Assembly: GCF_009711225.1 (NCBI RefSeq)
Contig: NZ_WMIE01000021.1
Location: forward strand, 1-62,929
Reading direction: 5' to 3'
DNA length: 62,929 bases
From: Paracoccus aestuariivivens
GTDB lineage: Bacteria > Pseudomonadota > Alphaproteobacteria > Rhodobacterales > Rhodobacteraceae
In this document: one piece after another, positions 18,390 to 26,601 of the stretch
Position numbering within the stretch: the stretch's first letter is position 1
Layout of the letters: every line of letters begins with the position of its first letter
Notes under the pieces: generated by a model
What the model was told of the DNA's origin: nothing
Seen by the model: only the letters and a program-made list of their open reading frames with translations
The model's database searches: none
Translations under genes and position numbers: made by a program

Positions 18390-18473
18390 TATCCAACTAC
18401 CGCTTTCACGAAGCGCAAGTGAACTAGTATGACGATGCGTTGAGATTTTTGATCTCGGGTAAGGTTGTTCTCG

Positions 18474-19529
18474 ATGGTCTCGTTGCGTCCCTTGACCTAC
18501 AGCATCGGCAAGCTCATCGGCTTGGGCAGCAGCAACATTGCCGACGCGGCATCCGACCAGTGGGAGATCGATCCCGCCGAAACGCTGCCGGTTCCTCCGG
18601 TCATCATCCTGCCCGGGCAGGCCGAGCGGATCAGACAGGCCGAGTTCACCACGATGCCGCTTCTGATGCAGTCCTTGGCGGGCAATCCCGCCGAAAGGAT
18701 CAGCCCGACCAAGGGATTTCGTATTCCCGACGTCGATATCGTTGACGGCGTGGTTTACGCGCGCGGCGTGACGCTTCATCTCAGGCAAAGGCGCTACAAG
18801 ACACTGCTTGGCAGCATCAAGGATCTCGGGAAGGCCTCGTTCTACGAAACCTGGATCGGAAACCGCTGGTTCGGAAACTGGTTGACGGATGATTGCCTGA
18901 CCTATCGCCTTGCTGAGACATCCGGCAGCTCTCCGGCGACCACGACGCCAGAGCGAGGCGGCCATGTCCCCCGCTACGAGGAACTGCTGGGAATGGCGCC
19001 TCGGCGGGTCACCGATGCCCATTTCGATGAACTGGTGCTTTTTGACGATCATGCGAACAATTCCGGCAGAATGCGCCGCGCGCAGCAGATGCGGGATGAT
19101 CTTTTGACGCAAATCGCCGCAGAGGATCGTTCGGGTGTCTTCCTGCTCCGCGGCCGGACCGGCGACCTGCGTATTCTTGAAAACGAGATGGAGCTGGCCA
19201 CCCGACTGGAGCGTGATTTCGGCTTCCGCATCATGCAAGCCGAGAAACACAGCGTCGATGAGTTGATTGCGGCCTGCGCAAATGCCCGAATCGTCGCCGG
19301 AGTCGAGGGAAGCCAATTGAACCATGGTATTGTCGCCATGCCTCCGGGCGGGACATTGTTGACGATCCAGCCACCGGACCGTGCAACCACCGCAATGAAG
19401 CTTCTGACGGATCGATGGCAACAGCGGTTCGCGATGTTGATCGGCGAAGGCGAAACCCGCCTTTTTCGTGTCGATCCGGATGAGTTGAGCCGCACGGTTG
19501 AACTCATTTACCATGCGGCAACCAAATAA
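18474..19529 (+). CDS. Glycosyltransferase family 61 (DUF563) protein
   Basis: The 351-residue protein's C-terminal half has the GT61/DUF563 pattern. A strand-loop 'VFLLRGRTGDLRIL.NE' (the R in family 'R....R.i.NE') is followed by FGFRIMQAEKHSVDELI, then ANARIVAGVEGSQLNHGIV. The last is equivalent to 'vvG.hGagl.n..f', where His or Glu/Gln variation occurs. PPGGTLLTI closes the domain. GT61 enzymes transfer pentoses or GlcNAc in plants; bacterial members usually sit in surface-polysaccharide clusters and the sugar is unknown. No signal peptide or transmembrane helix is obvious, so action is probably cytoplasmic. ATG 18474 is preceded by AAGG at 9-nt spacing; TTG 18465 is in frame but unlikely. 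Confidence 0.75.
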   Translation: MVSLRPLTYSIGKLIGLGSSNIADAASDQWEIDPAETLPVPPVIILPGQAERIRQAEFTTMPLLMQSLAGNPAERISPTKGFRIPDVDIVDGVVYARGVTLHLRQRRYKTLLGSIKDLGKASFYETWIGNRWFGNWLTDDCLTYRLAETSGSSPATTTPERGGHVPRYEELLGMAPRRVTDAHFDELVLFDDHANNSGRMRRAQQMRDDLLTQIAAEDRSGVFLLRGRTGDLRILENEMELATRLERDFGFRIMQAEKHSVDELIAACANARIVAGVEGSQLNHGIVAMPPGGTLLTIQPPDRATTAMKLLTDRWQQRFAMLIGEGETRLFRVDPDELSRTVELIYHAATK

Positions 19530-19616
19530 TGGTCTGAATGTACAGGTTGAGCTTGCTTCGCGCTGACGCAATCATGTTCAAATGAGTTCAATTTCCGCTC
19601 AACATTATGTGACGCC

Positions 19617-20159
19617 ATGACATTGTTCGACGACATTCGGGGCGATTACATCCGCCACGGCAGTTCGATCACAGAGCCTGCATTTGTATCTCTGGCGGTG
19701 TATCGCTGGGGGAATTGGGCAATCGGATTGAAGAACCCAGTCGGGCGTTGGTTCGCGAATAAACTCTACGGCCTTTGCAAGATATTCATTCTGAACGTGA
19801 CCAAGGTGTGGATTCCGCCTCAGGTGCAGTTGGGCAAGGATTTCCATATCATCCACGCCGAAGGCTCGCTTTCGCTACATCCCGAGGTGATCATCGGGGA
19901 TCGCTGCGGTGTCATGCATAACGTGACAATCGGAACCAATATGCGCGGCAGGGCACCGATCATCGGCGATGATGTCTTTATCGGCGTGAACTCGGCCATA
20001 CTTGGTCCGATCACCATCGGCGACCGGGTCCGGATCGGTCCGAACACTGCGGTGACCACAGATGTTCCGTCGGATTCGGTGGTCGTTGGCTCACCTGCCA
20101 AAATTTACCCGAGCCTGCCGAACCTCGCCCAAATGAAGAAAAAGGCCGGGAATGGTTGA
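19617..20159 (+). CDS. CysE-like hexapeptide-repeat acyltransferase
   Basis: The 180-residue left-handed beta-helix acyltransferase resembles the C-terminal part of serine O-acetyltransferase. A short helical N-terminus (DIRGDYIRHG) leads into the repeats: IIHAEGSLSLHPEVIIGDRC, MHNVTIGTN, then IIGDDVFIGVNSAILGPITI and VRIGPNTAV with VVVGSPAKI. The usual SAT 'HGTGVVIGE' block is replaced by MHNVTIG, with a His that could act as general base. The acceptor need not be serine; such short SATs often act on sugars in polysaccharide clusters. Its 3' end overlaps the ligase gene by 8 nt, so the two are translationally coupled and probably functionally linked. Confidence 0.8.
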   Translation: MTLFDDIRGDYIRHGSSITEPAFVSLAVYRWGNWAIGLKNPVGRWFANKLYGLCKIFILNVTKVWIPPQVQLGKDFHIIHAEGSLSLHPEVIIGDRCGVMHNVTIGTNMRGRAPIIGDDVFIGVNSAILGPITIGDRVRIGPNTAVTTDVPSDSVVVGSPAKIYPSLPNLAQMKKKAGNG

Positions 20160-21726
20160 AGTCTTTGATGGCAGCATGTGGCAGCTTCTGGCCGATAATC
20201 TTCCGGCGCGAAGCGATAAACTGGCGGCGATAGATCGGGACCGCCGCATTACCTACACCGAGATGGCAGCCGAGGCCGGACGGGTCGCGGACTGGCTGGT
20301 GTCGCAAGGCATCCAGCCCGGCGACCGGGTGATCGTGCATCTGCGCAAAAGCATCGACGAAGCCGTGGCGATGCTGGGCGCATGGAAGATGGGCGCGGTC
20401 GTCGTCAACGTGAACAGCCGTTGGACCGGTCATCAGCTGAGCTATGTCGCAGGGGATTGCCGTGCCAAGGCCGCGATTCTGGCCCGATCCGCCCTGACCG
20501 GCCTGTCTCCGGAAGATCACCTGCCCGAGGGAATGGCCTATCTGGTTCAGGGCAGGACGGACGGCTTGGATGTTGCTGCGGACCCTTGGGCCTCGCTGCC
20601 TTCGGACAGCGGAGCAATGCCCCATCAGCCCGACCCGTACCAGCTTGCGATGATCATTTACACCTCGGGCTCGACCGGACAGCCCAAAGGAGTGATGCTG
20701 AGCCATCGCAACATCCGCGTCGGTGCCATCTCGGTTGCGCAATACTTGCGCCTGACGCAGGATGACAAACTGCTGTCGGTGCTGCCCTATAGCTTCGACG
20801 CTGGCCTGAACCAATTGACCACGATGCTGCTGAAAGGCGGAACAATCGTCCATCAGCCGGTCACCATGCCCGCAGAAATCATCCGCATGGCGCGGGCCGA
20901 GAATGTAACGGGCATCGCTGGCGTGCCTCCGCTTTGGAACGAGATCGTCCGGTATCTTGACGACAATCCGATCGAACTGCCCGCGCTGCGTCGGATCACC
21001 AATACCGGCGGCAAGATTCCTCCGAATATTCTGGAACTGCTGCCCACGGTTTTCCCCGATGTAGATATCTTCCTGATGTATGGCCTGACCGAGGCTTTTC
21101 GCTCGACCTATCTACCGCCATCGCGCTTCGCCGCGAAAATGGGTTCGATCGGACAGCAGATCCCGAATGCGCAGGTCTTTGCGATCAAGCACGGTCAGGG
21201 GATCGCGGCTGCCGGAGAGCAGGGCGAACTGGTCCATGCCGGGCCCTTGGTCAGCATGGGATATTGGGAGCGCCCCGAAATCACCGCCCAGAAGATCCGG
21301 CCCTGCCCCGAACTGCGCCATCTGATTGGCGACGCTCCGGTGGTCTATTCCGGCGATCTGGTGCGGGTCGATGAGGATGGCGACTTGTGGTTCGTCAGCC
21401 GCATGGATGAAATGATCAAGACATCGGGCTTCCGGCTGTCCCCGACCGAGGTCGAGGATGCGCTTTGCCGCAGCGGTCTCGTCACCGATGTCGTCGCATA
21501 CGGCGTCGAACACGCGGCTCTTGGACAGGCCGTCCATGCTGTCGTTACCTACCTTCCAGAAGCCAGCGAGGACGCGCTTATCCAACATTGCACCCGCGCC
21601 ATGCCGAATTACATGCGCCCACATCGCATCCATGCCTGGGATGGCTTGATGCCGCGCACCGCAAGCGGCAAGCTGGACAGACCGACCGTCATCGCTGCAG
21701 CCAAGGCCGCAACTGCCCAAATCTGA
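20152..21726 (+). CDS. AMP-forming acyl/aminoacyl ligase, exosortase-A-associated type
   Basis: The 524-residue ANL-superfamily adenylating enzyme has P-loop YTSGSTGQPKGV at about 167-178, A5 motif YGLTEAFRSTYLP near 310, SGDLVRVDEDGDLWF (A7) and the catalytic Lys of TASGKLDR near 507. The strings SFDAGLNQLTTMLL, GVPPLWNEIV and TNTGGKIPPNILE are those I associate with the ligase found beside exosortase A (EpsH) in PEP-CTERM gene clusters. It should adenylate a small carboxylic or amino acid and load it onto the carrier protein encoded 18 nt downstream. The substrate cannot be read from sequence. It overlaps the upstream acyltransferase gene by 8 nt. Confidence 0.82.
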   Translation: MVEVFDGSMWQLLADNLPARSDKLAAIDRDRRITYTEMAAEAGRVADWLVSQGIQPGDRVIVHLRKSIDEAVAMLGAWKMGAVVVNVNSRWTGHQLSYVAGDCRAKAAILARSALTGLSPEDHLPEGMAYLVQGRTDGLDVAADPWASLPSDSGAMPHQPDPYQLAMIIYTSGSTGQPKGVMLSHRNIRVGAISVAQYLRLTQDDKLLSVLPYSFDAGLNQLTTMLLKGGTIVHQPVTMPAEIIRMARAENVTGIAGVPPLWNEIVRYLDDNPIELPALRRITNTGGKIPPNILELLPTVFPDVDIFLMYGLTEAFRSTYLPPSRFAAKMGSIGQQIPNAQVFAIKHGQGIAAAGEQGELVHAGPLVSMGYWERPEITAQKIRPCPELRHLIGDAPVVYSGDLVRVDEDGDLWFVSRMDEMIKTSGFRLSPTEVEDALCRSGLVTDVVAYGVEHAALGQAVHAVVTYLPEASEDALIQHCTRAMPNYMRPHRIHAWDGLMPRTASGKLDRPTVIAAAKAATAQI

Positions 21727-21744
21727 ACCAAGAGACTGAAACCC

Positions 21745-21981
21745 ATGAGTCTGACGAAAAGCCAGTTGATAGACTATCTCCGCGACGAACAAAGTATTGA
21801 GGAGGCGATTGATGGCGATACCGAGCTTTTCTCGAGCGGACTTCTGGACTCGGTCTCGATGGTCGGCCTGATCACCTTCATCGAAGAGCAGACGGGCGCT
21901 GTTGTTCAGCCCGGAGACGTGACGCTGGAAAATTTCGATACGGTAGACCGGATTGCAGCATTTGCCACCACCCTTGGTTGA
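21745..21981 (+). CDS. Acyl carrier protein (free-standing)
   Basis: The 78-residue ACP has the phosphopantetheine attachment site in GLLDSVSMVGLI, with Ser36, and an acidic four-helix profile. A C-terminal TLENFDTVDRIAAF segment is typical of free carriers paired with adenylating enzymes rather than of fatty-acid AcpP. In this position it should carry the acyl or aminoacyl group activated by the upstream ligase. The decarboxylase gene begins inside its last codons, so the three are one translational unit. Confidence 0.88.
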   Translation: MSLTKSQLIDYLRDEQSIEEAIDGDTELFSSGLLDSVSMVGLITFIEEQTGAVVQPGDVTLENFDTVDRIAAFATTLG

Positions 21982-23215
21982 GGGCTTTGACCCCGATCTG
22001 GCCCTGACCGAGGCGGCAACCCGCTTCGGCACGCCGTCCTATGTCTATTTTACCGACGTCATCGAGGCACGGCTCGCTGCACTACGCGCCGCCTTTGCCC
22101 CTTGGTTCGCGGTCAGCTTTGCGGTCAAAAGCAACCCAAACCCCGCATTGTTGGGTTGGATGCGGGACCGGCTGGATTATCTGGACATCTCGTCGGGTGG
22201 GGAATTTGCACTTAGCCAGCAGGCCGGATGGGAACATGCGCGGATCAGCTTCACCGGACCAGCCAAGCGCGAGGATGAACTTCGTCCCGCCATCGCCGCG
22301 GGCTTGGGCGAACTTGTCATCGAAAGCCTGCGCGAAGCGCGGCTCGCCAATGAAATCGCCGCCGAACTTGGATGCGTGCAACCGGTATTGATCCGTATCG
22401 CCCCCGACCGCGTCCCCAAAGGCTTCGGGGACCAGATGGCGGGTCGGCCCAGCCCGTTCGGCATCGACGTCGAGGATGCGGGCGATGCCCTGCCCCGGAT
22501 CGCGGCCATGCCGAACCTTCGCATCATCGGGCTGCACATCTATTCGGGGACGCAATGCCTCAAGCCGCAAGCCATCAGTGAAAACTGGCGGATCTTCATC
22601 GCGACGTTTGGCGCGATCTGCGATGATCTGGACCTTTCTCCTGAAAAGCTGGTTTTCGGCTCGGGGCTGGGGATTCCCTATCATCCGGGCGAGACGCCGC
22701 TTGATCTAGCTGAGATCACCGACGAAATCGGACCCGAACTTGACGCCTTCCGGGCCATACCGCGTTTCGCGAAAACGCGATTTGTGCTGGAACTTGGGCG
22801 TTACCTTGTCGCGCCAGCTGGCTACTTCGTGACCCGCGTCGTATCGGTCAAACAATCGCGCGGCACGCGGATCGCGATTTGCGATGGCGGACTGAATGCC
22901 AATCTGGCCGCTTCGGGCAATTTCGGCATGGTTATCCGGCGCAACTATGTCATGCATCGGGTCGCAATCGTGGACGCGGTCGACCCGCCGCATGAGAAGC
23001 ACGACATCAGCGGCCCGCTATGTACCTCGATCGACAAACTGGGAAGCGGCGTGTCGCTGCCGCAACTGGAGGAAGGCGACCTTTTGGCAGTGCACGCCGC
23101 CGGAGCATATGGCCCGACCGCCAGTCCGATCCACTTCATCAGCCATCCTTTGCCCGTTGAGGTGCTGGTGACGGGCGGCCAGCTGCAAGACATCTCACAG
23201 TTCCGCGGTGACTGA
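21953..23215 (+). CDS. PLP-dependent decarboxylase, fold type III, exosortase-A-associated type
   Basis: This is an alanine-racemase-fold decarboxylase (LysA/ornithine decarboxylase superfamily), up to 420 residues. The PLP Lys lies in FAVKSNPNP (Lys59), the phosphate loop near HIYSGTQ, the conserved LELGRYLVAPAGYFVTRV, and the active-site Cys in GPLCTSIDKLG (about 357). The C-terminal GAYGPTASPIHFISH is characteristic of the subgroup found with exosortase A systems. By analogy with BtrK of butirosin synthesis, it may decarboxylate an amino acid while bound to a carrier protein; that is inference. The start is uncertain: TTG at 21953, 21962 or 21974, all overlapping or abutting the ACP stop; no ATG is suitable. 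Confidence 0.85.
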   Translation: MQHLPPPLVEGFDPDLALTEAATRFGTPSYVYFTDVIEARLAALRAAFAPWFAVSFAVKSNPNPALLGWMRDRLDYLDISSGGEFALSQQAGWEHARISFTGPAKREDELRPAIAAGLGELVIESLREARLANEIAAELGCVQPVLIRIAPDRVPKGFGDQMAGRPSPFGIDVEDAGDALPRIAAMPNLRIIGLHIYSGTQCLKPQAISENWRIFIATFGAICDDLDLSPEKLVFGSGLGIPYHPGETPLDLAEITDEIGPELDAFRAIPRFAKTRFVLELGRYLVAPAGYFVTRVVSVKQSRGTRIAICDGGLNANLAASGNFGMVIRRNYVMHRVAIVDAVDPPHEKHDISGPLCTSIDKLGSGVSLPQLEEGDLLAVHAAGAYGPTASPIHFISHPLPVEVLVTGGQLQDISQFRGD

Positions 23216-23380
23216 CAGGCGATTTTTCGATTTTACAAACTTTGGCATGAATCCCCTTGCTAACGCGATAAAAAACGAGTGAGCACGGGTCAGAAAATCC
23301 AAGTTTTTTGTCTTGCTTCGGTTGTACTCCCCGGCATTGGCCCATTATGATGGGACCAATCCAGGAATGAGTAGGAACCG

Positions 23381-26257
23381 ATGGTCGAACAGAACCTGTT
23401 GCTTTTGCTTGTTCTGACGCCATTCATTTCGGCCGCTTTGGCGGCGACATTGCCTGTCGGATCGCGCAACGCCGAAACCTGGTTGGCGGGACTGACCATG
23501 GTTGTCGCGCTTGGGGTTCTTGCGGTCCTTTACCCCTCGGTCGCCGAGGGCGGTCGGATCATCGGCAAGGTCGAATGGGCCAGCAGCATCGGTCTGGATC
23601 TGACGTTCCGCATCGACGGGTTTGCGTGGCTGTTCATGGTCCTTGTGGCTGGGATCGGAATGCTGGTCCTGCTTTACGCGCGCTATTACATGGCCCCCGA
23701 CGACCCCGTGCCGCGGCTCTATTCCTGCCTTCTGGCCTTTGCCGGAGCGATGTCGGGGCTGCTTCTGTCGGGAAACATCATCATGCTGGTGGTGTTCTGG
23801 GAACTGACCAGCATCGTTTCATTCCTGCTGATCGGCTACTGGTATCAACGTCAGGACGCCCGCGACGGCGCACGGATGGCCTTTGTCGTAACGGCCTCGG
23901 GCGGGCTTTGCCTGATGGTCGCGATGATCCTGCTGGGCCAGATCGTCGGCAGCTATCAACTCGAGGATGTACTGACGGCAGGCCCGACGATCACCAGCCA
24001 CCGGCTTTATCCGGTCGTTCTGGTGCTGTTCCTGCTGGGCGCATTTACCAAATCGGCGCAGTTCCCGTTCCACTTCTGGCTGCCCAACGCCATGGCCGCG
24101 CCGACGCCGGTGTCGTCCTACCTGCACTCGGCGACGATGGTGAAGGCGGGAGTCTTTCTGCTGCTGCGCTTCCAACCCGCGCTTGGCGGCACGGATGCGT
24201 GGTTCCAACTGGTCACCGGAGCGGGTCTGATCACCATGCTAATGGGCGCGTTCGTCGCGCTGTTCAAACATGACCTCAAGGGGCTGCTCGCCTATTCGAC
24301 GATCAGCCATCTGGGCCTGATCACCGCTCTGGCGGGAATCGGAACACCGATGGCAGTGATTGCGGCGGTATTCCACATCGTGAACCACGCGGTCTTCAAG
24401 GCCTCGCTGTTCATGGCCGCGGGGATCATCGACCACGAGACCGGCACCCGCGACATGCGCCGACTATCCGGACTGGCCCGTGCCATGCCCGTTACGGCGA
24501 CGCTGGCGATCATCGCTTCGGCCGCAATGGCCGGAGTCCCGCTGCTGAACGGTTTTCTATCCAAGGAAATGTTCTTCGAGGCGACCTATGTCTGGAACAA
24601 CGGCAGCCCGCTGGACAATGCCGCGCCCTATGTCGCGGTTATCGCGGGCGCGCTAAGCGCAGCCTATTCGCTACGCTTCATCGTCGCCGTCTTTTTCGGT
24701 CCGGCGGCCACCGACCTGCCCCATGCGCCGCATGAACCGCCTGCGCTGATGCGCCTTCCCGTCATGCTTCTGGTCGCGGCCTGCCTTGGCATCGGTATCG
24801 CACCTCAGGCTTTGTTGGGAGGTTGGCTGGAAAGCGCGGCCATGGCGATCCTTGGCCCCGACCTGCCGCATTTCAGCCTCAAGATCTGGCATGGCGTCAA
24901 CCCGGCCCTGATCATGAGCCTGATCGCCACCAGCCTTGGCATCCTGATCTATCTTGTGCCGCGCCGCTGGATCGACCAGGGCGAGGAAGGTCTACGGATC
25001 ACCCGCGCGCTGGATTTCGGTCGGGCCTTCGAGACCGCCCTGCAATTCCTGACCGTTCGCCTGCCCCGTCAGGCACTGAAACTGACCAGCGCCCCCGGCC
25101 TGCAGGCGCAGTTGCGCGTCATGGTTCTGATTGGCATGGCCGCTGCGTATTTTGCGTTGGGTCCGCTGGACTGGAACATTCCCCTGCCCGAAATCAACTC
25201 GCGCGAACTTGTTTTTGCGCTGCTTTGGCTGATCGGCGGCGGCTGCGCGCTCGCGGCAGCATGGCAGGCCAAGTACCACCGTTTCGCGGCGCTGATCCTG
25301 ATGGGTGGCGCGGGGCTGGTCACCTGCACGACTTTCGTCTGGCTTTCGGCTCCTGATCTGGCCGTGACCCAGCTTCTGGTCGAGATCGCGACGACTGCAC
25401 TTCTGCTGCTGGGCCTGCGCTGGCTTCCCAAACGGAATGTCGAAATTCCTGGTGACAACAACCTGACCTCGCGGTTCCGCCGTCTGCGCGACCTGCTGAT
25501 CGCGGTGACCTGCGGCTTGGGTATGACGGCGATCGCGCTGGCGATCCTGCTGACCAAGCCCGGCAACTCGATCGGAGACTGGTTCCTGCGCCATTCCTAT
25601 GTCGAGGGCGGCGGCACCAATGTGGTGAACGTCATTCTGGTCGATTTCCGCGCCTTCGATACGTTCGGGGAAATCTCGGTCCTCGCGATCGTGGGCCTGA
25701 CCGTTTACGGCCTGCTGCGCCGTTTCCGTCCGGCTCCCGAAAGCGTCGAACGCCCCCGCCCTCAGGTCGAGGCCGAAGAGCAGGCATTGGAAGCCTATCT
25801 CTTTATCCCCGCGATCCTGATGCAATGGCTATTTGCTCCGATCATTGCCTTGGCCGCCTACCTGTTCTTCCGGGGCCACGATCTGCCAGGCGGAGGCTTT
25901 GCCGCTGGCGTCACATTCGCGCTTGGCCTGTTGCTGCAATATGTCGCCTCGAATGTCCGCTGGATCGAAGCGCGCCTGACGATCCTGCCCGTGCGCTGGA
26001 TGGGGGCCGGTCTGCTGATCGCGGCTGCAGTCGGTCTTGGCTCGTGGATCTTCGGCGCGCCGTTCCTGACCACGCATTACCAATATCTGGACCTGCCGCT
26101 GGTCGGGAAAGTCCCTGCCTCGACTGCGATGCTGTTCGATGTCGGAGTGTTCTCGCTGGTCGTGGGTGCAATTGTCCTGATGTTGATCGCGATTGCCCAC
26201 CAATCGCTGCGCGTCTCGCCACGCGTTAGGTCCGCCGACCCCGAGGAGCCGAACTGA
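23381..26257 (+). CDS. mnhA: Na+/H+ antiporter subunit A, fused A-B type
   Basis: The 958-residue polytopic membrane protein is the large subunit of a cation/proton antiporter of the Mrp/Mnh/Pha type. The N-terminal ~500 residues are NuoL-like with the proton channel: ENIIM-equivalent VFWELTSIVSFLLIGYW, QFPFHFWLPNAMAAPTPVS, then GVFLLLRF, and the Lys-bearing HDLKGLLAYSTISH. After an MbhD/MbhE-like middle, the last ~140 residues form an MnhB domain (IIALAAYLFFRGHDLPGGGF). There is no separate mnhB, so A and B are fused, as in PhaAB of rhizobia. It exports Na+ (or K+) using the proton gradient. First gene of a six-gene operon; the next gene overlaps by 1 nt. Confidence 0.95.
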   Translation: MVEQNLLLLLVLTPFISAALAATLPVGSRNAETWLAGLTMVVALGVLAVLYPSVAEGGRIIGKVEWASSIGLDLTFRIDGFAWLFMVLVAGIGMLVLLYARYYMAPDDPVPRLYSCLLAFAGAMSGLLLSGNIIMLVVFWELTSIVSFLLIGYWYQRQDARDGARMAFVVTASGGLCLMVAMILLGQIVGSYQLEDVLTAGPTITSHRLYPVVLVLFLLGAFTKSAQFPFHFWLPNAMAAPTPVSSYLHSATMVKAGVFLLLRFQPALGGTDAWFQLVTGAGLITMLMGAFVALFKHDLKGLLAYSTISHLGLITALAGIGTPMAVIAAVFHIVNHAVFKASLFMAAGIIDHETGTRDMRRLSGLARAMPVTATLAIIASAAMAGVPLLNGFLSKEMFFEATYVWNNGSPLDNAAPYVAVIAGALSAAYSLRFIVAVFFGPAATDLPHAPHEPPALMRLPVMLLVAACLGIGIAPQALLGGWLESAAMAILGPDLPHFSLKIWHGVNPALIMSLIATSLGILIYLVPRRWIDQGEEGLRITRALDFGRAFETALQFLTVRLPRQALKLTSAPGLQAQLRVMVLIGMAAAYFALGPLDWNIPLPEINSRELVFALLWLIGGGCALAAAWQAKYHRFAALILMGGAGLVTCTTFVWLSAPDLAVTQLLVEIATTALLLLGLRWLPKRNVEIPGDNNLTSRFRRLRDLLIAVTCGLGMTAIALAILLTKPGNSIGDWFLRHSYVEGGGTNVVNVILVDFRAFDTFGEISVLAIVGLTVYGLLRRFRPAPESVERPRPQVEAEEQALEAYLFIPAILMQWLFAPIIALAAYLFFRGHDLPGGGFAAGVTFALGLLLQYVASNVRWIEARLTILPVRWMGAGLLIAAAVGLGSWIFGAPFLTTHYQYLDLPLVGKVPASTAMLFDVGVFSLVVGAIVLMLIAIAHQSLRVSPRVRSADPEEPN

Positions 26258-26601
26258 TGGAACTGATACTCGCCCTCGCGATTGGCGTTCTGACCGGCTC
26301 GGGTGTCTGGCTGCTGATGCGCCCGCGCTCGTTTCAGGTGATCATCGGGCTTTGTCTTCTGGCTTACGGGGTCAACCTGTTCATCTTCTCGATGGGACGG
26401 CTGTATGTCGGTGCCGCACCGATCATGTCCAAGGGCGGTTTCGTCGATCCCTCGGCCTATGCCGATCCCCTGCCACAAGCCTTGGTGCTGACGGCCATCG
26501 TCATCAGCTTCGCCACCACGGCACTGTTTCTGGTGGTGATGATCGCCTCGCGCGGGATCACCGGCACCGACCATGTTGATGGGAAGGAGCGCGAGCAGTG
26601 A
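26257..26601 (+). CDS. mnhC: Na+/H+ antiporter subunit C
   Basis: The 114-residue three-helix membrane protein of the MnhC/NuoK family has MELILALAIGVLTGSGVWLL, FQVIIGLCLLAYGVNLFIF (helix 2, with the conserved region for the proton path) and ALVLTAIVISFATTALFLV. It pairs with the A and D channels in the membrane arm. The ATG shares a base with the mnhA stop, and its stop overlaps the start of mnhD. Confidence 0.95.
   Translation: MELILALAIGVLTGSGVWLLMRPRSFQVIIGLCLLAYGVNLFIFSMGRLYVGAAPIMSKGGFVDPSAYADPLPQALVLTAIVISFATTALFLVVMIASRGITGTDHVDGKEREQ

Noticed and set aside
18360..19571. A 403-codon minus-strand frame antisense to the GT61 gene
   Set aside because: The plus strand shows conserved GT61 motifs and a ribosome site; the minus frame shows neither.
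17229..23215. A complete PEP-CTERM/exosortase system
   Set aside because: Only the ligase, ACP and decarboxylase resemble parts of such systems; no exosortase, PEP-CTERM tail protein or PrsK/PrsR regulator is in the window.
17229..23215. Nonribosomal peptide or polyketide cluster
   Set aside because: There is one stand-alone ligase and one ACP but no condensation, ketosynthase or thioesterase domain.
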